Assembly (NCBI GenBank): GCA_017936665.1 | Contig: JAGBFB010000037.1 | Location: 18,459 to 82,458, forward strand | Length of the DNA stretch: 64,000 bases | Reading direction: 5' to 3' | Source: Spirochaetaceae bacterium | Lineage (GTDB): Bacteria > Spirochaetota > Spirochaetia > Treponematales > Treponemataceae | Shown: in pieces, positions 1 through 8,984 of the stretch | Position numbering within the stretch: position 1 is the stretch's first letter | Layout: every line of letters begins with the position of its first letter | The notes under the pieces: generated by a model | Seen by the model: the letters and a program-made list of their open reading frames with translations, nothing else | Databases searched by the model: none | Told to the model about the DNA's origin: nothing | Program-made: the position numbers and the translations under genes

Positions 1-647
1 AAGAAGCTTTAATTTATATAGAATTTTTATCACATGGCGAAATGTCTGGCTATGAAGTAGCAAAGGAAACAGGAATTTCTAGATCTAATGTTTATTCTGC
101 TTTGCAAAGTCTTGCAGAAAAAGGAGCTCTTTATTTAATTGAAGGTGAAAGCACAAAATATACTCCAGTTCCTGTAAAAAATTTCTTGAAAAATACTATT
201 TCTGAATTGCAAAAAAAAGCTAAGTTGATAGAAAAAGAAGCTCCAAAACAAAGGGAAAATAAAGAAGGCTATATTACAATTTTAGGTGCAAAAAATATTG
301 AAAATAAAATTCGCCAAATGCTTGAAAACGCAAAAGAAAGAATTTATTTTATGGCAGATAAAGAAATTTTATCTTGCTTTCAAAAAGAAATAGAGGATTT
401 ACTCCTTTCAGAAAAAAAAGTTGTTATCCTTTCTGATTTTGATGATTTTTCAATGTTAAAGGGAATTATCTTTCATAAAACTCAAACAGAAGAAAATCAA
501 ATTCGCTTAATTGTAGATTCAAGTTTTGTTTTAACAGGAACGATTTCTGGTAGCGAACACGACACTTGTCTTTACTCAGGACAACAAAATCTTGTTAATT
601 TGATGAAAGAAGCTTTGAAAAATAAAATTGAGCTGTTGGGAAGATAA
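1..647 (+). CDS. TrmB-family transcriptional regulator, N-terminus cut by window edge
   Basis: The reading frame is open from base 3, upstream of the first ATG at 42, so the gene starts before the window; residues EALIYIEFLSHGE before that ATG fit the start of a TrmB winged helix. The visible part has a wHTH (SGYEVAKETGISRSNVYSALQSL), a short coiled linker and a C-terminal sensor domain of about 120 residues that looks phospholipase-D-like, as in TrmB regulators. It probably binds DNA and responds to a small ligand. Effector and targets cannot be read from the sequence. Confidence 0.75.
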   Translation, partial: EALIYIEFLSHGEMSGYEVAKETGISRSNVYSALQSLAEKGALYLIEGESTKYTPVPVKNFLKNTISELQKKAKLIEKEAPKQRENKEGYITILGAKNIENKIRQMLENAKERIYFMADKEILSCFQKEIEDLLLSEKKVVILSDFDDFSMLKGIIFHKTQTEENQIRLIVDSSFVLTGTISGSEHDTCLYSGQQNLVNLMKEALKNKIELLGR

Positions 648-733
648 ATTCTTCCAAAGTATCAATTGGAAACAAATGTTATTGCAAGAGACTCTATGCA
701 ATCTTAAAATTGTAATTCTCATGAAGACCAGAA

Positions 734-1045
734 TTACTTAGTAGTATCAATCTGCTCTATAAACATATCTATCTCATTGGAAATGCGTTGCATAAGTGAT
801 GCTTTCTCTCTAACTATATGCTCTTTTTTCTGATTTGAAACTGAAAATAATTCTATCGTGTCCATTTGAAGTGCCTCAGCAAGTTTTTCTATCATTTCAA
901 CGGATGGAAATTGTCTCTCTGCTTCAATCTTGGAAATATAGTTGGCAGCACTCCCTGTTTTTTCGGCGAGGTCTATTTGTGAAAGTCCAAGTTCTTTGCG
1001 GCGAAACTTCATATTGTAGGATAAAACAGTTCTTATATTTGTCAT
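734..1045 (-). CDS. XRE-family HTH transcriptional regulator
   Basis: A 103-residue protein with a Cro/CI-type HTH at about residues 8-66 (RKELGLSQIDLAEKTGSAANYISKIEAER) and a short C-terminal helix. It stands alone, convergent with the TrmB-like gene. No clear ribosome binding site precedes the ATG; a TATACT box lies about 16 nt upstream on the minus strand, giving a very short leader. The target is unknown. Confidence 0.85.
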   Translation of the reverse strand: MTNIRTVLSYNMKFRRKELGLSQIDLAEKTGSAANYISKIEAERQFPSVEMIEKLAEALQMDTIELFSVSNQKKEHIVREKASLMQRISNEIDMFIEQIDTTK

Positions 1046-1200
1046 ATTTCACACTATTAAGTATAATTAATAATAAAACCATATGTTATTCAATCAAATA
1101 GGTATTTACAACAATCTTATAATGCTATATAATGAAAAAAAATATAAAAAATAGACTTATTAGGTTTGTTTTTTATAAAATATGCCTATTTGGAGGAATT

Positions 1201-2514
1201 ATGATGGAAATGAAAAAAAAGGGATGCAGAAATTTGATTTTTGCAATGATTACTTTGGGGCTTGTCGTTCTGATAGCAGGATGTCAAACAATGATACCTG
1301 TATCTTATACAGAACCAGCACGGGTAAACATGAGCGGAATTAGCAAAATCGGACTTATTACTAATGATTCTAGTGCGGGGGCAATGGTTTCTGATGCACT
1401 CACAAATACAGGAAAATACACAGTTGTTCCTGGTGAGTCTGAAATTAACAGGTATAAAGCATGGCAAGATTTGCGAGATTATTATGATAATGCAATAGAA
1501 GTAAAGGCCGCTGACTTAGTAAGTGCGTACAGTTCGAATGCAATTCGGGCAAATTCTACTTACGAAGAAGAAACTCTTATAGTACACGGTACTATTAGTG
1601 ACTTTCAAGAAAATGCTATCAGACTTGGAGTTGGTAATGACTCAGTTGATGTATATATTCTACCTTCAGAAAGAGAAAAAGCTGCTTCTCTTGAAAAAGG
1701 TGCAAATGTTACTATTATAGGTGAATGTTATGGGCTTAAGGCTCCTGATTTAAAAGATACTGGTGAAATTTTACGAATTTTAGGTGGTGGTCAACATGTC
1801 AATATTGCAGGTGCATCGTTTTATGCTCCACCAGGAGAATATACATCTAGCATTGATGCATTTCTATACTTAAATACATCTTCATCTGACAAAGTTGAGT
1901 CAAAGAAAGAAAAACGTGCCAAGAAAAATTCAGAAGGCAAAACTGTAGTAGATGCTGATGGAAATATTGTTTACAAAGAAATAACTTTATACCGCCGAGT
2001 TGCTGATGTAACAGCAGGTTTCAAAGTTGAAAATTTAAGTGGAAAAGTTATTGGAAAAGGAAACTACTCTCAAGGTCAATCAACTAGTTATTATGAAAAC
2101 AAGGATGAAATGCCAAATGTTTCAACTCTTGTAGAAACTGCAAAGAGAAAAATACTTCCAAACATTATTAGCGATATGGTGCCAACAGAACGTACAGTTA
2201 ATGTGGTACTTGAAAAATCAGACAGTAAGGATCAAAGTGTAAAAGCTGCAATGAAAGAGGCAAAAAAACTTGTCGATGCAAAGAATTATGCTGCAGCCGC
2301 AAACGCGTATGGTAAAATATATGCTGAGACAAAAGATTTTGCTGCTGGATATAACCAAGCAATTTTAACAGAAGTGGCTAAAAATACAGATGAAGCTATT
2401 GTTTTGATGCAGGCTCTTGCAGTAAGTAGTAAAAATACAAAAGCACAAAATATGCTTAAAGAAATGAATAGTCGTAGTGCTAAAAACAAACAATCAGCCG
2501 AACAGGTTAAATAA
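1201..2514 (+). CDS. Lipoprotein with OB-like middle region and C-terminal repeats
   Basis: The reading frame extends upstream to 1132, but GGAGG at 1192-1196 points to ATG 1201 or 1204 (1204 has the better spacing). A signal peptide ends in the lipobox LIAGC, so the protein should be lipid-anchored. Residues about 90-190 contain segments such as EETLIVHGTISDF and GANVTIIGECYG that resemble an OB/tRNA_anti-like fold. The Ala-rich C-terminus (AAMKEAKKLVDAKNYAAAANAYGKI) is TPR-like. A terminator at 2590-2621 follows. The family was not recognised; an envelope role is inferred only from the lipobox. Confidence 0.75.
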   Translation: MMEMKKKGCRNLIFAMITLGLVVLIAGCQTMIPVSYTEPARVNMSGISKIGLITNDSSAGAMVSDALTNTGKYTVVPGESEINRYKAWQDLRDYYDNAIEVKAADLVSAYSSNAIRANSTYEEETLIVHGTISDFQENAIRLGVGNDSVDVYILPSEREKAASLEKGANVTIIGECYGLKAPDLKDTGEILRILGGGQHVNIAGASFYAPPGEYTSSIDAFLYLNTSSSDKVESKKEKRAKKNSEGKTVVDADGNIVYKEITLYRRVADVTAGFKVENLSGKVIGKGNYSQGQSTSYYENKDEMPNVSTLVETAKRKILPNIISDMVPTERTVNVVLEKSDSKDQSVKAAMKEAKKLVDAKNYAAAANAYGKIYAETKDFAAGYNQAILTEVAKNTDEAIVLMQALAVSSKNTKAQNMLKEMNSRSAKNKQSAEQVK

Positions 2515-2589
2515 TAAAAAAGTTCATCAGAATTATGTGAAAGATTGAAGTGGTTTTGTAAAATCTTTTGTAATTTTGAGTGAATTATA

Positions 2590-2621
2590 GGAACTTAGCA
2601 ATCTGGCTAAGTTCCTTTTTT
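2590..2621 (+). terminator. Rho-independent terminator
   Basis: A perfect 10-bp stem (GGAACTTAGC / GCTAAGTTCC) with a 6-nt loop is followed by T6. It ends the lipoprotein transcript. Confidence 0.85.
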
Positions 2622-2696
2622 AATATAGAATAGAATTAAGAAGATAATTGTCTATTTTGAAAAGTAAAACTGAGACAGTGCTAAAAATTTTTCTAC

Positions 2697-2731
2697 TTGA
2701 CAATACGTATATTGTGTAATATTTTATACGT
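2697..2731 (+). promoter_or_regulatory. Promoter and operator of the DUF6364/PIN pair
   Basis: TTGACA at 2697-2702 and TATTTT at 2720-2725 are spaced 17 bp. The ATG at 2732 lies 6 nt after the -10, so transcription would start at the initiation codon. The palindrome ATACGTAT occurs at 2704-2711 and again at 2726-2733, overlapping the start codon; this suggests autoregulation by the antitoxin. Confidence 0.65.
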
Positions 2732-2989
2732 ATGAGTATTGATTCAAAACTTACATTAAAATTAAATACTAATTCTATTCTCAAAGCAAAAAAATATGTA
2801 TCTGAACGTGGAATTTCACTTTCAAAACTTGTTGAGGATTTTTTCGAAAATATTACTTCTGATTCTTATATTGCTGAAAATACTTCTTATTCACCTTTGG
2901 TAAAAGAACTTGCAGGAATTATTTCAATTCCTGATGATTATGATTATAAAGTTGATTATGAAAATTATTTAAAGGAAAAATATGAATAA
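2732..2989 (+). CDS. DUF6364-like antitoxin
   Basis: An 85-residue protein beginning SIDSKLTLKLNTNSILKAKKYVSERGISLSKLVEDFF. This is the ribbon-helix-helix-like pattern of DUF6364 proteins, which are commonly paired with PIN toxins. It overlaps the PIN gene by 8 nt, so the two are translationally coupled. There is no Shine-Dalgarno, and the ATG sits at the predicted +1. Likely role: DNA-binding antitoxin that neutralises the downstream ribonuclease. Confidence 0.75.
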   Translation: MSIDSKLTLKLNTNSILKAKKYVSERGISLSKLVEDFFENITSDSYIAENTSYSPLVKELAGIISIPDDYDYKVDYENYLKEKYE

Positions 2990-3404
2990 GGTTTTTGTGG
3001 ATTCTGATGTAATATTAGATTTGTTAGCACAACGTATTCCTCATTTTCATTTTTCTGCTTTGTTATTTACATTTGCTGATATGAAAAAATTGGAATTATA
3101 TACTTCTCCAACAGTTTTTTGTAATGTATTTTATATTTTAAGAAAACAAATTGGAATTGAAAAAGCAAAGGCTGCCTTAAGAAAATTACGACTTATAGTA
3201 AATATTATTGATACTTCAGAAAAAACAATTGACTGTGCATTAAATTCCGATTTTTCTGATTTTGAAGATGCAATTCAATGTTATACTGCACAAAGCCATC
3301 AAATTTCAATAATAATAACAAGAAATATAAAAGACTATAAAAATTCAGTAGTTGTTGTTCAAAATCCTGAAAGTTTTTTGTTTTCTTCTGGGTTACTTAC
3401 ATAA
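2982..3404 (+). CDS. PIN-domain ribonuclease toxin
   Basis: A 140-residue PIN domain. The N-terminal acidic motif is VDSDVILDLL, a second acidic site is in SDFEDAIQ, and a C-terminal TRNIKDY segment matches the usual T-R-N-x-x-D ending of bacterial PIN toxins. Members cleave RNA in a metal-dependent way. It overlaps the DUF6364 gene, as expected for a toxin-antitoxin operon. Confidence 0.85.
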   Translation: MNKVFVDSDVILDLLAQRIPHFHFSALLFTFADMKKLELYTSPTVFCNVFYILRKQIGIEKAKAALRKLRLIVNIIDTSEKTIDCALNSDFSDFEDAIQCYTAQSHQISIIITRNIKDYKNSVVVVQNPESFLFSSGLLT

Positions 3405-3438
3405 CTTTTATATATTTAGACAAGCAAAATTTTCCCAC

Positions 3439-3496
3439 TTGACAAAAATCAACTATCATTGTAATTTTATTATAGTAGTACTAAATAGAACTACTA
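3439..3496 (+). promoter_or_regulatory. ddh promoter with a 24-bp palindromic operator
   Basis: TTGACA at 3439-3444 and TAATTT at 3462-3467 are spaced 17 bp. Just downstream, 3473-3496 is an imperfect palindrome with outer arms TAGTAGT / ACTACTA. The same 24 bp occurs in inverse orientation at 11212-11235, in front of the Bro-N gene. Confidence 0.6.
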
Positions 3497-3532
3497 AGTA
3501 TTACAAATAACCGATTTGTTTACGGAGGAAAT

Positions 3533-4522
3533 ATGAAAATTGGAATTTTAGGATATGGAAATCTTGGCAAGGGAGTTGAATGTGCTATCAAACAAAATCC
3601 AGATTGTAGTCTTGTGGCAGTTTTTACACGTCGCGACCCTTCAAGCGTAAAACTTTTAACAGACGGTGTTCCTGTTGTAAAAGTTGATGATATTTTGTCT
3701 TACAAAGATAAAATTGATGTATTAATTATCTGTGGAGGAAGTGCAACAGACCTTCCAAAACAGACTCCTGAATATGCAAAATATTTTAACGTAATTGATA
3801 GTTTTGACACTCACGCAAAAATCCCAGAGCATTTTGCAAATGTAGATTCTTCTGCAAAAGCAAGTGGAAAAACAGCTTTAATTAGTGCTGGTTGGGATCC
3901 TGGAATGTTTAGCCTAGCACGTCTTTACTCAAACGCAATTTTGCCAAATGGAAAGGATTATACTTTCTGGGGAAAAGGGGTTAGTCAAGGACATTCAGAT
4001 GCAATTCGTCGGATTAGCGGAGTAAAAAATGCAAAGCAATATACAATCCCAGTTGAGTCTGCTTTGGATTCAGTTCGCAATGGAGAAAATCCTGAACTTA
4101 CTACTCGGCAAAAACATACTCGAGAATGTTTTGTTGTTTTAGAAGATGGTGCAACAGAATCAGATAAAGTTCGCGTTGAAAAAGAAATTAAAGAAATGCC
4201 AAACTACTTTGCCGACTACGACACAACTGTAAACTTTATTAGCGAAGAAGAATTGCTCAAAAACCATTCAGGTATTCCACACGGAGGATTCGTTTTTAGA
4301 ACAGGCAAAACTGGCTGGAACAAGGAATTTGACAATGTAATTGAGTACAGTTTAAAACTTGATTCAAATCCAGCTTTTACTTCAAGTGTAATCGTAGCTT
4401 ACGCTCGTGCAGTTTTTAGAATGAACAAAGAAGGCATGACAGGCTGTAAAACAGTTTTTGACGTGCCACCAGCTTACCTAACAACCATGAGCGACGAAGA
4501 AATTAGAGCCCATTTGTTGTAG
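3533..4522 (+). CDS. ddh: meso-diaminopimelate D-dehydrogenase
   Basis: A 329-residue NADP-dependent enzyme that converts tetrahydrodipicolinate directly to meso-DAP. It has an N-terminal Rossmann motif GILGYGNLGKG, and SAGWDPGMFSL and WGKGVSQGHSDAIRRI, which are typical of Ddh. GGAGG lies 6 nt before the start. With lysA at 8985-10253 it gives the dehydrogenase branch of lysine and peptidoglycan precursor synthesis. It is single-gene, under a promoter with a 24-bp palindrome. Confidence 0.93.
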   Translation: MKIGILGYGNLGKGVECAIKQNPDCSLVAVFTRRDPSSVKLLTDGVPVVKVDDILSYKDKIDVLIICGGSATDLPKQTPEYAKYFNVIDSFDTHAKIPEHFANVDSSAKASGKTALISAGWDPGMFSLARLYSNAILPNGKDYTFWGKGVSQGHSDAIRRISGVKNAKQYTIPVESALDSVRNGENPELTTRQKHTRECFVVLEDGATESDKVRVEKEIKEMPNYFADYDTTVNFISEEELLKNHSGIPHGGFVFRTGKTGWNKEFDNVIEYSLKLDSNPAFTSSVIVAYARAVFRMNKEGMTGCKTVFDVPPAYLTTMSDEEIRAHLL

Positions 4523-4600
4523 TTTTGACTACGCTTCCTGACCGCAGCCGAAGGACAACTACCAAGCTCTCTCTAGTTCCTGTCTACAATTAACTTTTTG
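4515..4600. repeat. REP-like GC-richer element after ddh
   Basis: A GC-richer stretch begins at the ddh stop and contains TTTTGACTACGCTTCC and GCAGCCGAAGG, with TTGTAG / CTACAA at its ends. A related sequence (GCTTCGACTACGCT...ACTTCGG) is at 27268-27300. Such dispersed elements resemble small palindromic intergenic repeats. Only two copies are visible here. Confidence 0.4.
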
Positions 4601-4627
4601 ATGAATAACTAGATTTGTGATATAAAG

Positions 4628-4661
4628 AAAGCCCCCAAAGTTTACAAACCTTGGAGGCTTA
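4628..4661. terminator. Terminator between convergent genes
   Basis: A stem of 12 nt per side (AAGCCCCCAAAG / CCTTGGAGGCTT, one internal mismatch) lies between ddh and the leftward lipoprotein gene. It has T/A-rich flanks, so it can serve both directions. Confidence 0.65.
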
Positions 4662-4694
4662 TTATAAAAACTAATTCGAATAACTATAATATAT

Positions 4695-6119
4695 TTACCA
4701 ATATTTCACTATATATTCGCCAGAATCTGTTTTGTAGCAATAGCGATCAATACCATTCTCACTAACAACAGCTGTAAAACGAACATCATTATTTGAATCT
4801 TTCATAGTTACAGTATTACCGTCTACAGAATAAGTTCCTCTGTATAGTTCGGTTCCAGTGCCACTGCCATCGCAAACAACACATTCGTTGTTTTCGTTAA
4901 AAAAAATTTCACAAATTCTAGTCCATTCAAAACCATCATACACTTGAAAGCTACTGAAGTAATAATCTGTTTCTTGTTTTTTTATAAGGTTTGTTATATG
5001 TGAGTGTGATGAGTCATACATTCCAAGAACATCATATTGAATTTCATCCTCTGTATAGAAAAGATCCTCTTCCCACTTAAAGTTATATCCGTTAATGGAT
5101 AAGTCGTAGATATTGTAGTTATTGTCGTATACCACACCAGCTTGTCCTGAAGAATTAAGTGGTGTTCTATCTGTAAAAGGTGAAGGTTGTGTTGAATAAC
5201 TTCCATCAGCATTAAAGGTAATAGTTTCTAAATCTGGTGCAACCCAAGTTCCTTCAAATTGAGCAATATATTCTTGTTCGCTAGGGAACGAAATAGATTG
5301 AGGGTAGCTACCTATAGAAGAACCAATAGGAACTTCTTTTGCATAACGATAAATACAATATGGTTCATTATTAGCGGCTCTTCCTAAATTATGATATTCA
5401 CAATGAATAATAATTGAAGAAACAGAAAAAGTCTTACCAATGGTATTTTCATTTAGAGGCATTTTTGCAGGAGAAAGCCAACCAGTATAAGACCCTATAG
5501 AAACAGGATAACTACCATTGTCTTCTACCCCATATTTAATTACTAAATAACAATCTGAGTTGTCATTGTCCCCGATTTCAAAGTTTTTTTCTGGCATGTT
5601 TATCCAATTTGGCTCATCTTTGTCTTCATCAAAAGTCCATTTAAACGAATGATGTTCCTTATCCCATGCTAAGTTAATGTCTGTTACATAAGTATTTGCG
5701 AAGTCGTCCTTTTTTTCAATTCCTTCTGGAACATCAACAGTTAATACCTGTGATTCACAAAGTGCGTTAGAAGTAACAAAGGAAACTGTGTAGTTATAGG
5801 ATTTTCCTGCATTTACGTAATAATCTTTAATTACATGTTGTCCTGCTGCAAGTTCTTGACCTTCAAACATTGAATAGTCAATATAGTCGCTAGCTCCTAA
5901 CAGCATATCACCCCTATCTACCACTATACTGTAAACACCTTCTGGAATATCAACGTAAATAGCTACGTAACCTGATTGCTCATTTACATATTCCCCTGAA
6001 ATTGTAATCGTTTTCTCGTCCGACTCATACTTGTTAGAGGTGTTTATATCCTCACACCCTGTAAAAAATCCTACGCACAAAATTATTGCCAATGCAAACA
6101 ACTTAAAAATTTTCTTCAT
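4695..6119 (-). CDS. Large lipoprotein of unknown function
   Basis: A 474-residue protein with a signal peptide and lipobox (LCVGFFTGC at about residues 15-22). The mature part is Tyr, Asp and Ser rich and predicted to be mostly beta strand. The C-terminus contains GTYSVDGNTVTMKDSNN, like the repeats in lipocalin-type or DUF-type Treponema lipoproteins. Similar motifs (GTWVAPDLETITFNADGSY) suggest a tandem of small beta domains. No catalytic motif was recognised. It lies opposite an XRE gene, with a near-perfect 28-bp palindrome between them. Confidence 0.7.
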   Translation of the reverse strand: MKKIFKLFALAIILCVGFFTGCEDINTSNKYESDEKTITISGEYVNEQSGYVAIYVDIPEGVYSIVVDRGDMLLGASDYIDYSMFEGQELAAGQHVIKDYYVNAGKSYNYTVSFVTSNALCESQVLTVDVPEGIEKKDDFANTYVTDINLAWDKEHHSFKWTFDEDKDEPNWINMPEKNFEIGDNDNSDCYLVIKYGVEDNGSYPVSIGSYTGWLSPAKMPLNENTIGKTFSVSSIIIHCEYHNLGRAANNEPYCIYRYAKEVPIGSSIGSYPQSISFPSEQEYIAQFEGTWVAPDLETITFNADGSYSTQPSPFTDRTPLNSSGQAGVVYDNNYNIYDLSINGYNFKWEEDLFYTEDEIQYDVLGMYDSSHSHITNLIKKQETDYYFSSFQVYDGFEWTRICEIFFNENNECVVCDGSGTGTELYRGTYSVDGNTVTMKDSNNDVRFTAVVSENGIDRYCYKTDSGEYIVKYW

Positions 6120-6160
6120 AATATACCTCGTATAAAATAAAATTTTTACTTAAATTATAC

Positions 6161-6188
6161 ACCTATTACTAAATATTTAGCAATAGGT
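6161..6188. promoter_or_regulatory. 28-bp palindromic operator
   Basis: A near-perfect inverted repeat: ACCTATT-x-CTAAAT | ATTTAG-x-AATAGGT, with a single mismatched pair. It lies between the divergent lipoprotein (start 6119) and XRE gene (start 6228). It is the likely binding site for the XRE protein and could control both. Confidence 0.6.
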
Positions 6189-6227
6189 ATCTGTAAAATT
6201 TTAGTTATTACTAAGAAAATTATAATT

Positions 6228-6554
6228 ATGAGTATCGATTTTTATGCTATAGGTCAGCGAATTCAAAAGAAACGCAAATCCCAAAACAAAACCCAAGAAA
6301 GTCTTGCAGAAGCAATTTCTGTTACTGTTGGATATGTTAGTCAAATTGAACGAGGAATCACAAAAATAAATCTGGAGACACTTTCACATATTGCAGATTA
6401 TTTGAATTGTGATATCACTGAATTTTTATCTGATACAGTAAAAATGTCAAAAAATTATCTTTCGGAAGAATTTTCATCAATCATAAAAAAATTAAATCCA
6501 AAGAATCGTCAAATCTTAATTGAAATTGCAGAAGTTTTGCAGAAAAATCAATGA
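6228..6554 (+). CDS. XRE-family HTH transcriptional regulator
   Basis: A 108-residue protein with an XRE HTH (KKRKSQNKTQESLAEAISVTVGYVSQIERG) at residues 14-60 and a helical C-terminus. TATAAT at 6221-6226 is immediately upstream and no Shine-Dalgarno is visible, so the true promoter must lie further upstream. The 28-bp palindrome at 6161-6188 is its probable operator. Confidence 0.85.
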   Translation: MSIDFYAIGQRIQKKRKSQNKTQESLAEAISVTVGYVSQIERGITKINLETLSHIADYLNCDITEFLSDTVKMSKNYLSEEFSSIIKKLNPKNRQILIEIAEVLQKNQ

Positions 6555-6557
6555 GAT

Positions 6558-7031
6558 TTATCTTTTCGTGTTCAATATTGAAATTGCGATATGACAAGGT
6601 GCAAAGATTATAGCAAAAATAATTAATAAAATAGATTGGCTTATAATTCCACTGAATAAAAATATGATAGATGGAATTACTGAAAGAGAAATTCCTCTAA
6701 ATAGATTGTTTTTTCTAAAATGAGTTATCCAAATTAAGCAGTAGAAAAAAATTAAAATTCCGTTTATTATAAGATAAATTCTAAAAGAAAAATTAGAAGA
6801 AAATCCAAAGTAAGTTCCTGAAATGTTAAACATCATACAAGCAAAACATCCGTAACGACCGATTTGCTCAAAAGTTTCTATTATTTTCCAAAACTTAGTT
6901 TGTGGTAGTTTAACAAAATTTTCTTTACACTTTATAGCGTAGATAATATTCGGAATCATTATTAAGATCATAAAAATTAAACCGAATGGATTAAAAAAAG
7001 TATTGTTGTCAAAAAAAATTTGTTGTGTCAT
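6558..7031 (-). CDS. Small integral membrane protein
   Basis: A 157-residue protein with about four or five hydrophobic helices (for example FMILIMIPNIIYAI, IYLIINGILIFFYCLIWI and SVIPSIIFLFSGII). It is convergent with the XRE gene and separated by 3 nt. AGGAAAG precedes the ATG. No family was recognised. Confidence 0.6.
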   Translation of the reverse strand: MTQQIFFDNNTFFNPFGLIFMILIMIPNIIYAIKCKENFVKLPQTKFWKIIETFEQIGRYGCFACMMFNISGTYFGFSSNFSFRIYLIINGILIFFYCLIWITHFRKNNLFRGISLSVIPSIIFLFSGIISQSILLIIFAIIFAPCHIAISILNTKR

Positions 7032-7118
7032 AAAACATCTTTCCTATGATAAATTTAATTTCAAAAAAATTTGATTCTATAATCTGTAAAGTTAAAAATA
7101 TTTATACTAAATTGCCTT

Positions 7119-8204
7119 TTACTTACTACAAGAATCTAAATCACTTTTTTCATAAATAACTTGATTTCTTCCTAATTCTTTTCCTTTATATAAAAGTAAA
7201 TCTGCTTTTTTTAATATTAAATTAAGTGAGGTTTCTTTTTGATAAAATGAAATTCCTGCAGTAATAGTAATTTTAATTTTTTTATTATCATATTCAATGT
7301 TACAATTTTCAACTGTTTTTCTAAGATTTTCAAAAACTTGAATAATATCATCTTTGGAACAATCGTATTCATTTAAAATTAAAAATTCTTCTCCGCCCCA
7401 ACGACAAACAGAAACTTTTGAATTTTCAAAATTATGATTTTTAAGGACTTCTGCAATTTTTGTTAAAACTTTATCTCCTGCATCATGACCATAGGAATCA
7501 TTTACTTTTTTAAAATAATCAATATCAATCATAGCAACAACAAGATTTTTATTATTCTCTGAATTAATAATTTCTTCAAGAATTTCCATCATTTTTCTAC
7601 GATTAAAAAGTCCTGTTAGCGAATCATTTTCTGCTACATAACGCAATTCTTTTTCAAGTTTACATACTGTTGTTGCATAAATTACCATGTATAAAGAGAC
7701 AAAAAAGAATGTTAATATGGTATTAATTAAAAATATACCTCGTACAATTACAGTGTTTTCAATTACATAAATTGGTGCATGATGATAAGTCCAAAGTCTA
7801 AATCCGATGTAGAGCAACATATTAAATATTCCCACCGCAATAGAATTTTTACTTACTCGTTCCATTTTGTTTAAATAGAAATCACAGAAAAATATTGTAA
7901 CGGTGAATGAGATACAATAATATTGAAACCCCATTTCCCAGCCAAGAAAAAAAAGAGATGCGAGCATAAAAATATATAATTCAATAAATGCGATAAGTGC
8001 ATATTGTTTTATTTTATGTTGTTTAAGACAAATAAAAGCTAATAAACATAATGTAATATTTACTAAGTTTACATAAAAAAGTATATCAATATTGAAATAA
8101 CTAAAAATACATGAAAATACAATATGACATGAAATTAGAATAGAATTAACAATATATATTTTTTGGGAAACATATTTTTTTGCAGAAATTTCTTTATTTT
8201 TCAT
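7119..8204 (-). CDS. Membrane diguanylate cyclase (GGDEF)
   Basis: A 361-residue protein. Roughly six N-terminal membrane helices (residues 10-180) act as a sensor, followed by a GGDEF domain with the active-site variant RWGGEEFL and NDSLTGLFNRR at its start. It makes c-di-GMP from two GTP. No RxxD inhibitory site is visible 5 residues before GGEEF. TATAAT ends 9 nt before the ATG with no Shine-Dalgarno, so the leader would be only a few bases. Confidence 0.85.
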   Translation of the reverse strand: MKNKEISAKKYVSQKIYIVNSILISCHIVFSCIFSYFNIDILFYVNLVNITLCLLAFICLKQHKIKQYALIAFIELYIFMLASLFFLGWEMGFQYYCISFTVTIFFCDFYLNKMERVSKNSIAVGIFNMLLYIGFRLWTYHHAPIYVIENTVIVRGIFLINTILTFFFVSLYMVIYATTVCKLEKELRYVAENDSLTGLFNRRKMMEILEEIINSENNKNLVVAMIDIDYFKKVNDSYGHDAGDKVLTKIAEVLKNHNFENSKVSVCRWGGEEFLILNEYDCSKDDIIQVFENLRKTVENCNIEYDNKKIKITITAGISFYQKETSLNLILKKADLLLYKGKELGRNQVIYEKSDLDSCSK

Positions 8205-8250
8205 AACATAAAAATTATATCATAACAAAATTTTAATTACAATTAATAAA

Positions 8251-8961
8251 TCACCACTGATAAATTTCTCCTTTCATAATTGCATTGAACATTTTTTCTT
8301 TTGCCTGATGATTTTCTTTTTGAATTTGATGAAGAAGTTTTTTTACGGATTCACGTTTCGTATTCTTATCAAAGGGACAAGGATTTTTTACACTTTGCAA
8401 ATTCATTTTATTTTGAAATCCGATTATGTCTTTTTCAGGAATATAAATCAGTGGACGAATTACTGTGATATCTGCTTCTTCAAAATATTTTACAGGTGGA
8501 AAAGAAAAAAATTGTCCTTCGTACAAAAGTGAAAGTAACATTGTTTCTATAAAATCATCTTTGTGATGTGCGTAGGCAATTTTATTGCAACCTAATTCTT
8601 TTGCAAAATTATTTAAAGCACCTTTTCGCATTTTTGCACAAAGAGAACAAAAACTTCCTTCTTTGATTTTTGCTTTTAATACATCTGCAATTTGTGTTTT
8701 TACAACGTGATATTCAATCTCAAGTTTTTTGCAAAGTCCTTTTACACTTTCAGTTTGAAATTCCCCAAAACCTAAATCTACAGTAACTGCTACAAGTTGA
8801 ATTTTTTCTGGAATAAATTTTTGTAATCCCGTTAAAGCGTAAAGCAAAGCAAGGGAATCTTTACCTCCAGAAACACCGATAGCAATTTTATCTCCATCTT
8901 GAATCATTCGAAAATCATTTATTGCTTGTCGGGTGTAACTGAAAAGTTTTTGCAAAGTCAT
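8251..8961 (-). CDS. TtcA/TilS-family PP-loop ATPase
   Basis: A 236-residue protein with the PP-loop GVSGGKDSLALLYAL (about residues 28-42), a CSLCAKMR motif (CxxC) and AYAHHKDD. These match the TtcA-like tRNA 2-thiocytidine branch of the adenine nucleotide alpha hydrolases, where Cys residues bind an Fe-S cluster. The likely reaction is ATP-dependent thiolation of tRNA C32. It lies 23 bp downstream of lysA on the same strand. Confidence 0.8.
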   Translation of the reverse strand: MTLQKLFSYTRQAINDFRMIQDGDKIAIGVSGGKDSLALLYALTGLQKFIPEKIQLVAVTVDLGFGEFQTESVKGLCKKLEIEYHVVKTQIADVLKAKIKEGSFCSLCAKMRKGALNNFAKELGCNKIAYAHHKDDFIETMLLSLLYEGQFFSFPPVKYFEEADITVIRPLIYIPEKDIIGFQNKMNLQSVKNPCPFDKNTKRESVKKLLHQIQKENHQAKEKMFNAIMKGEIYQW

Positions 8962-8984
8962 ATTTTTTACAAACTAGGATAATA

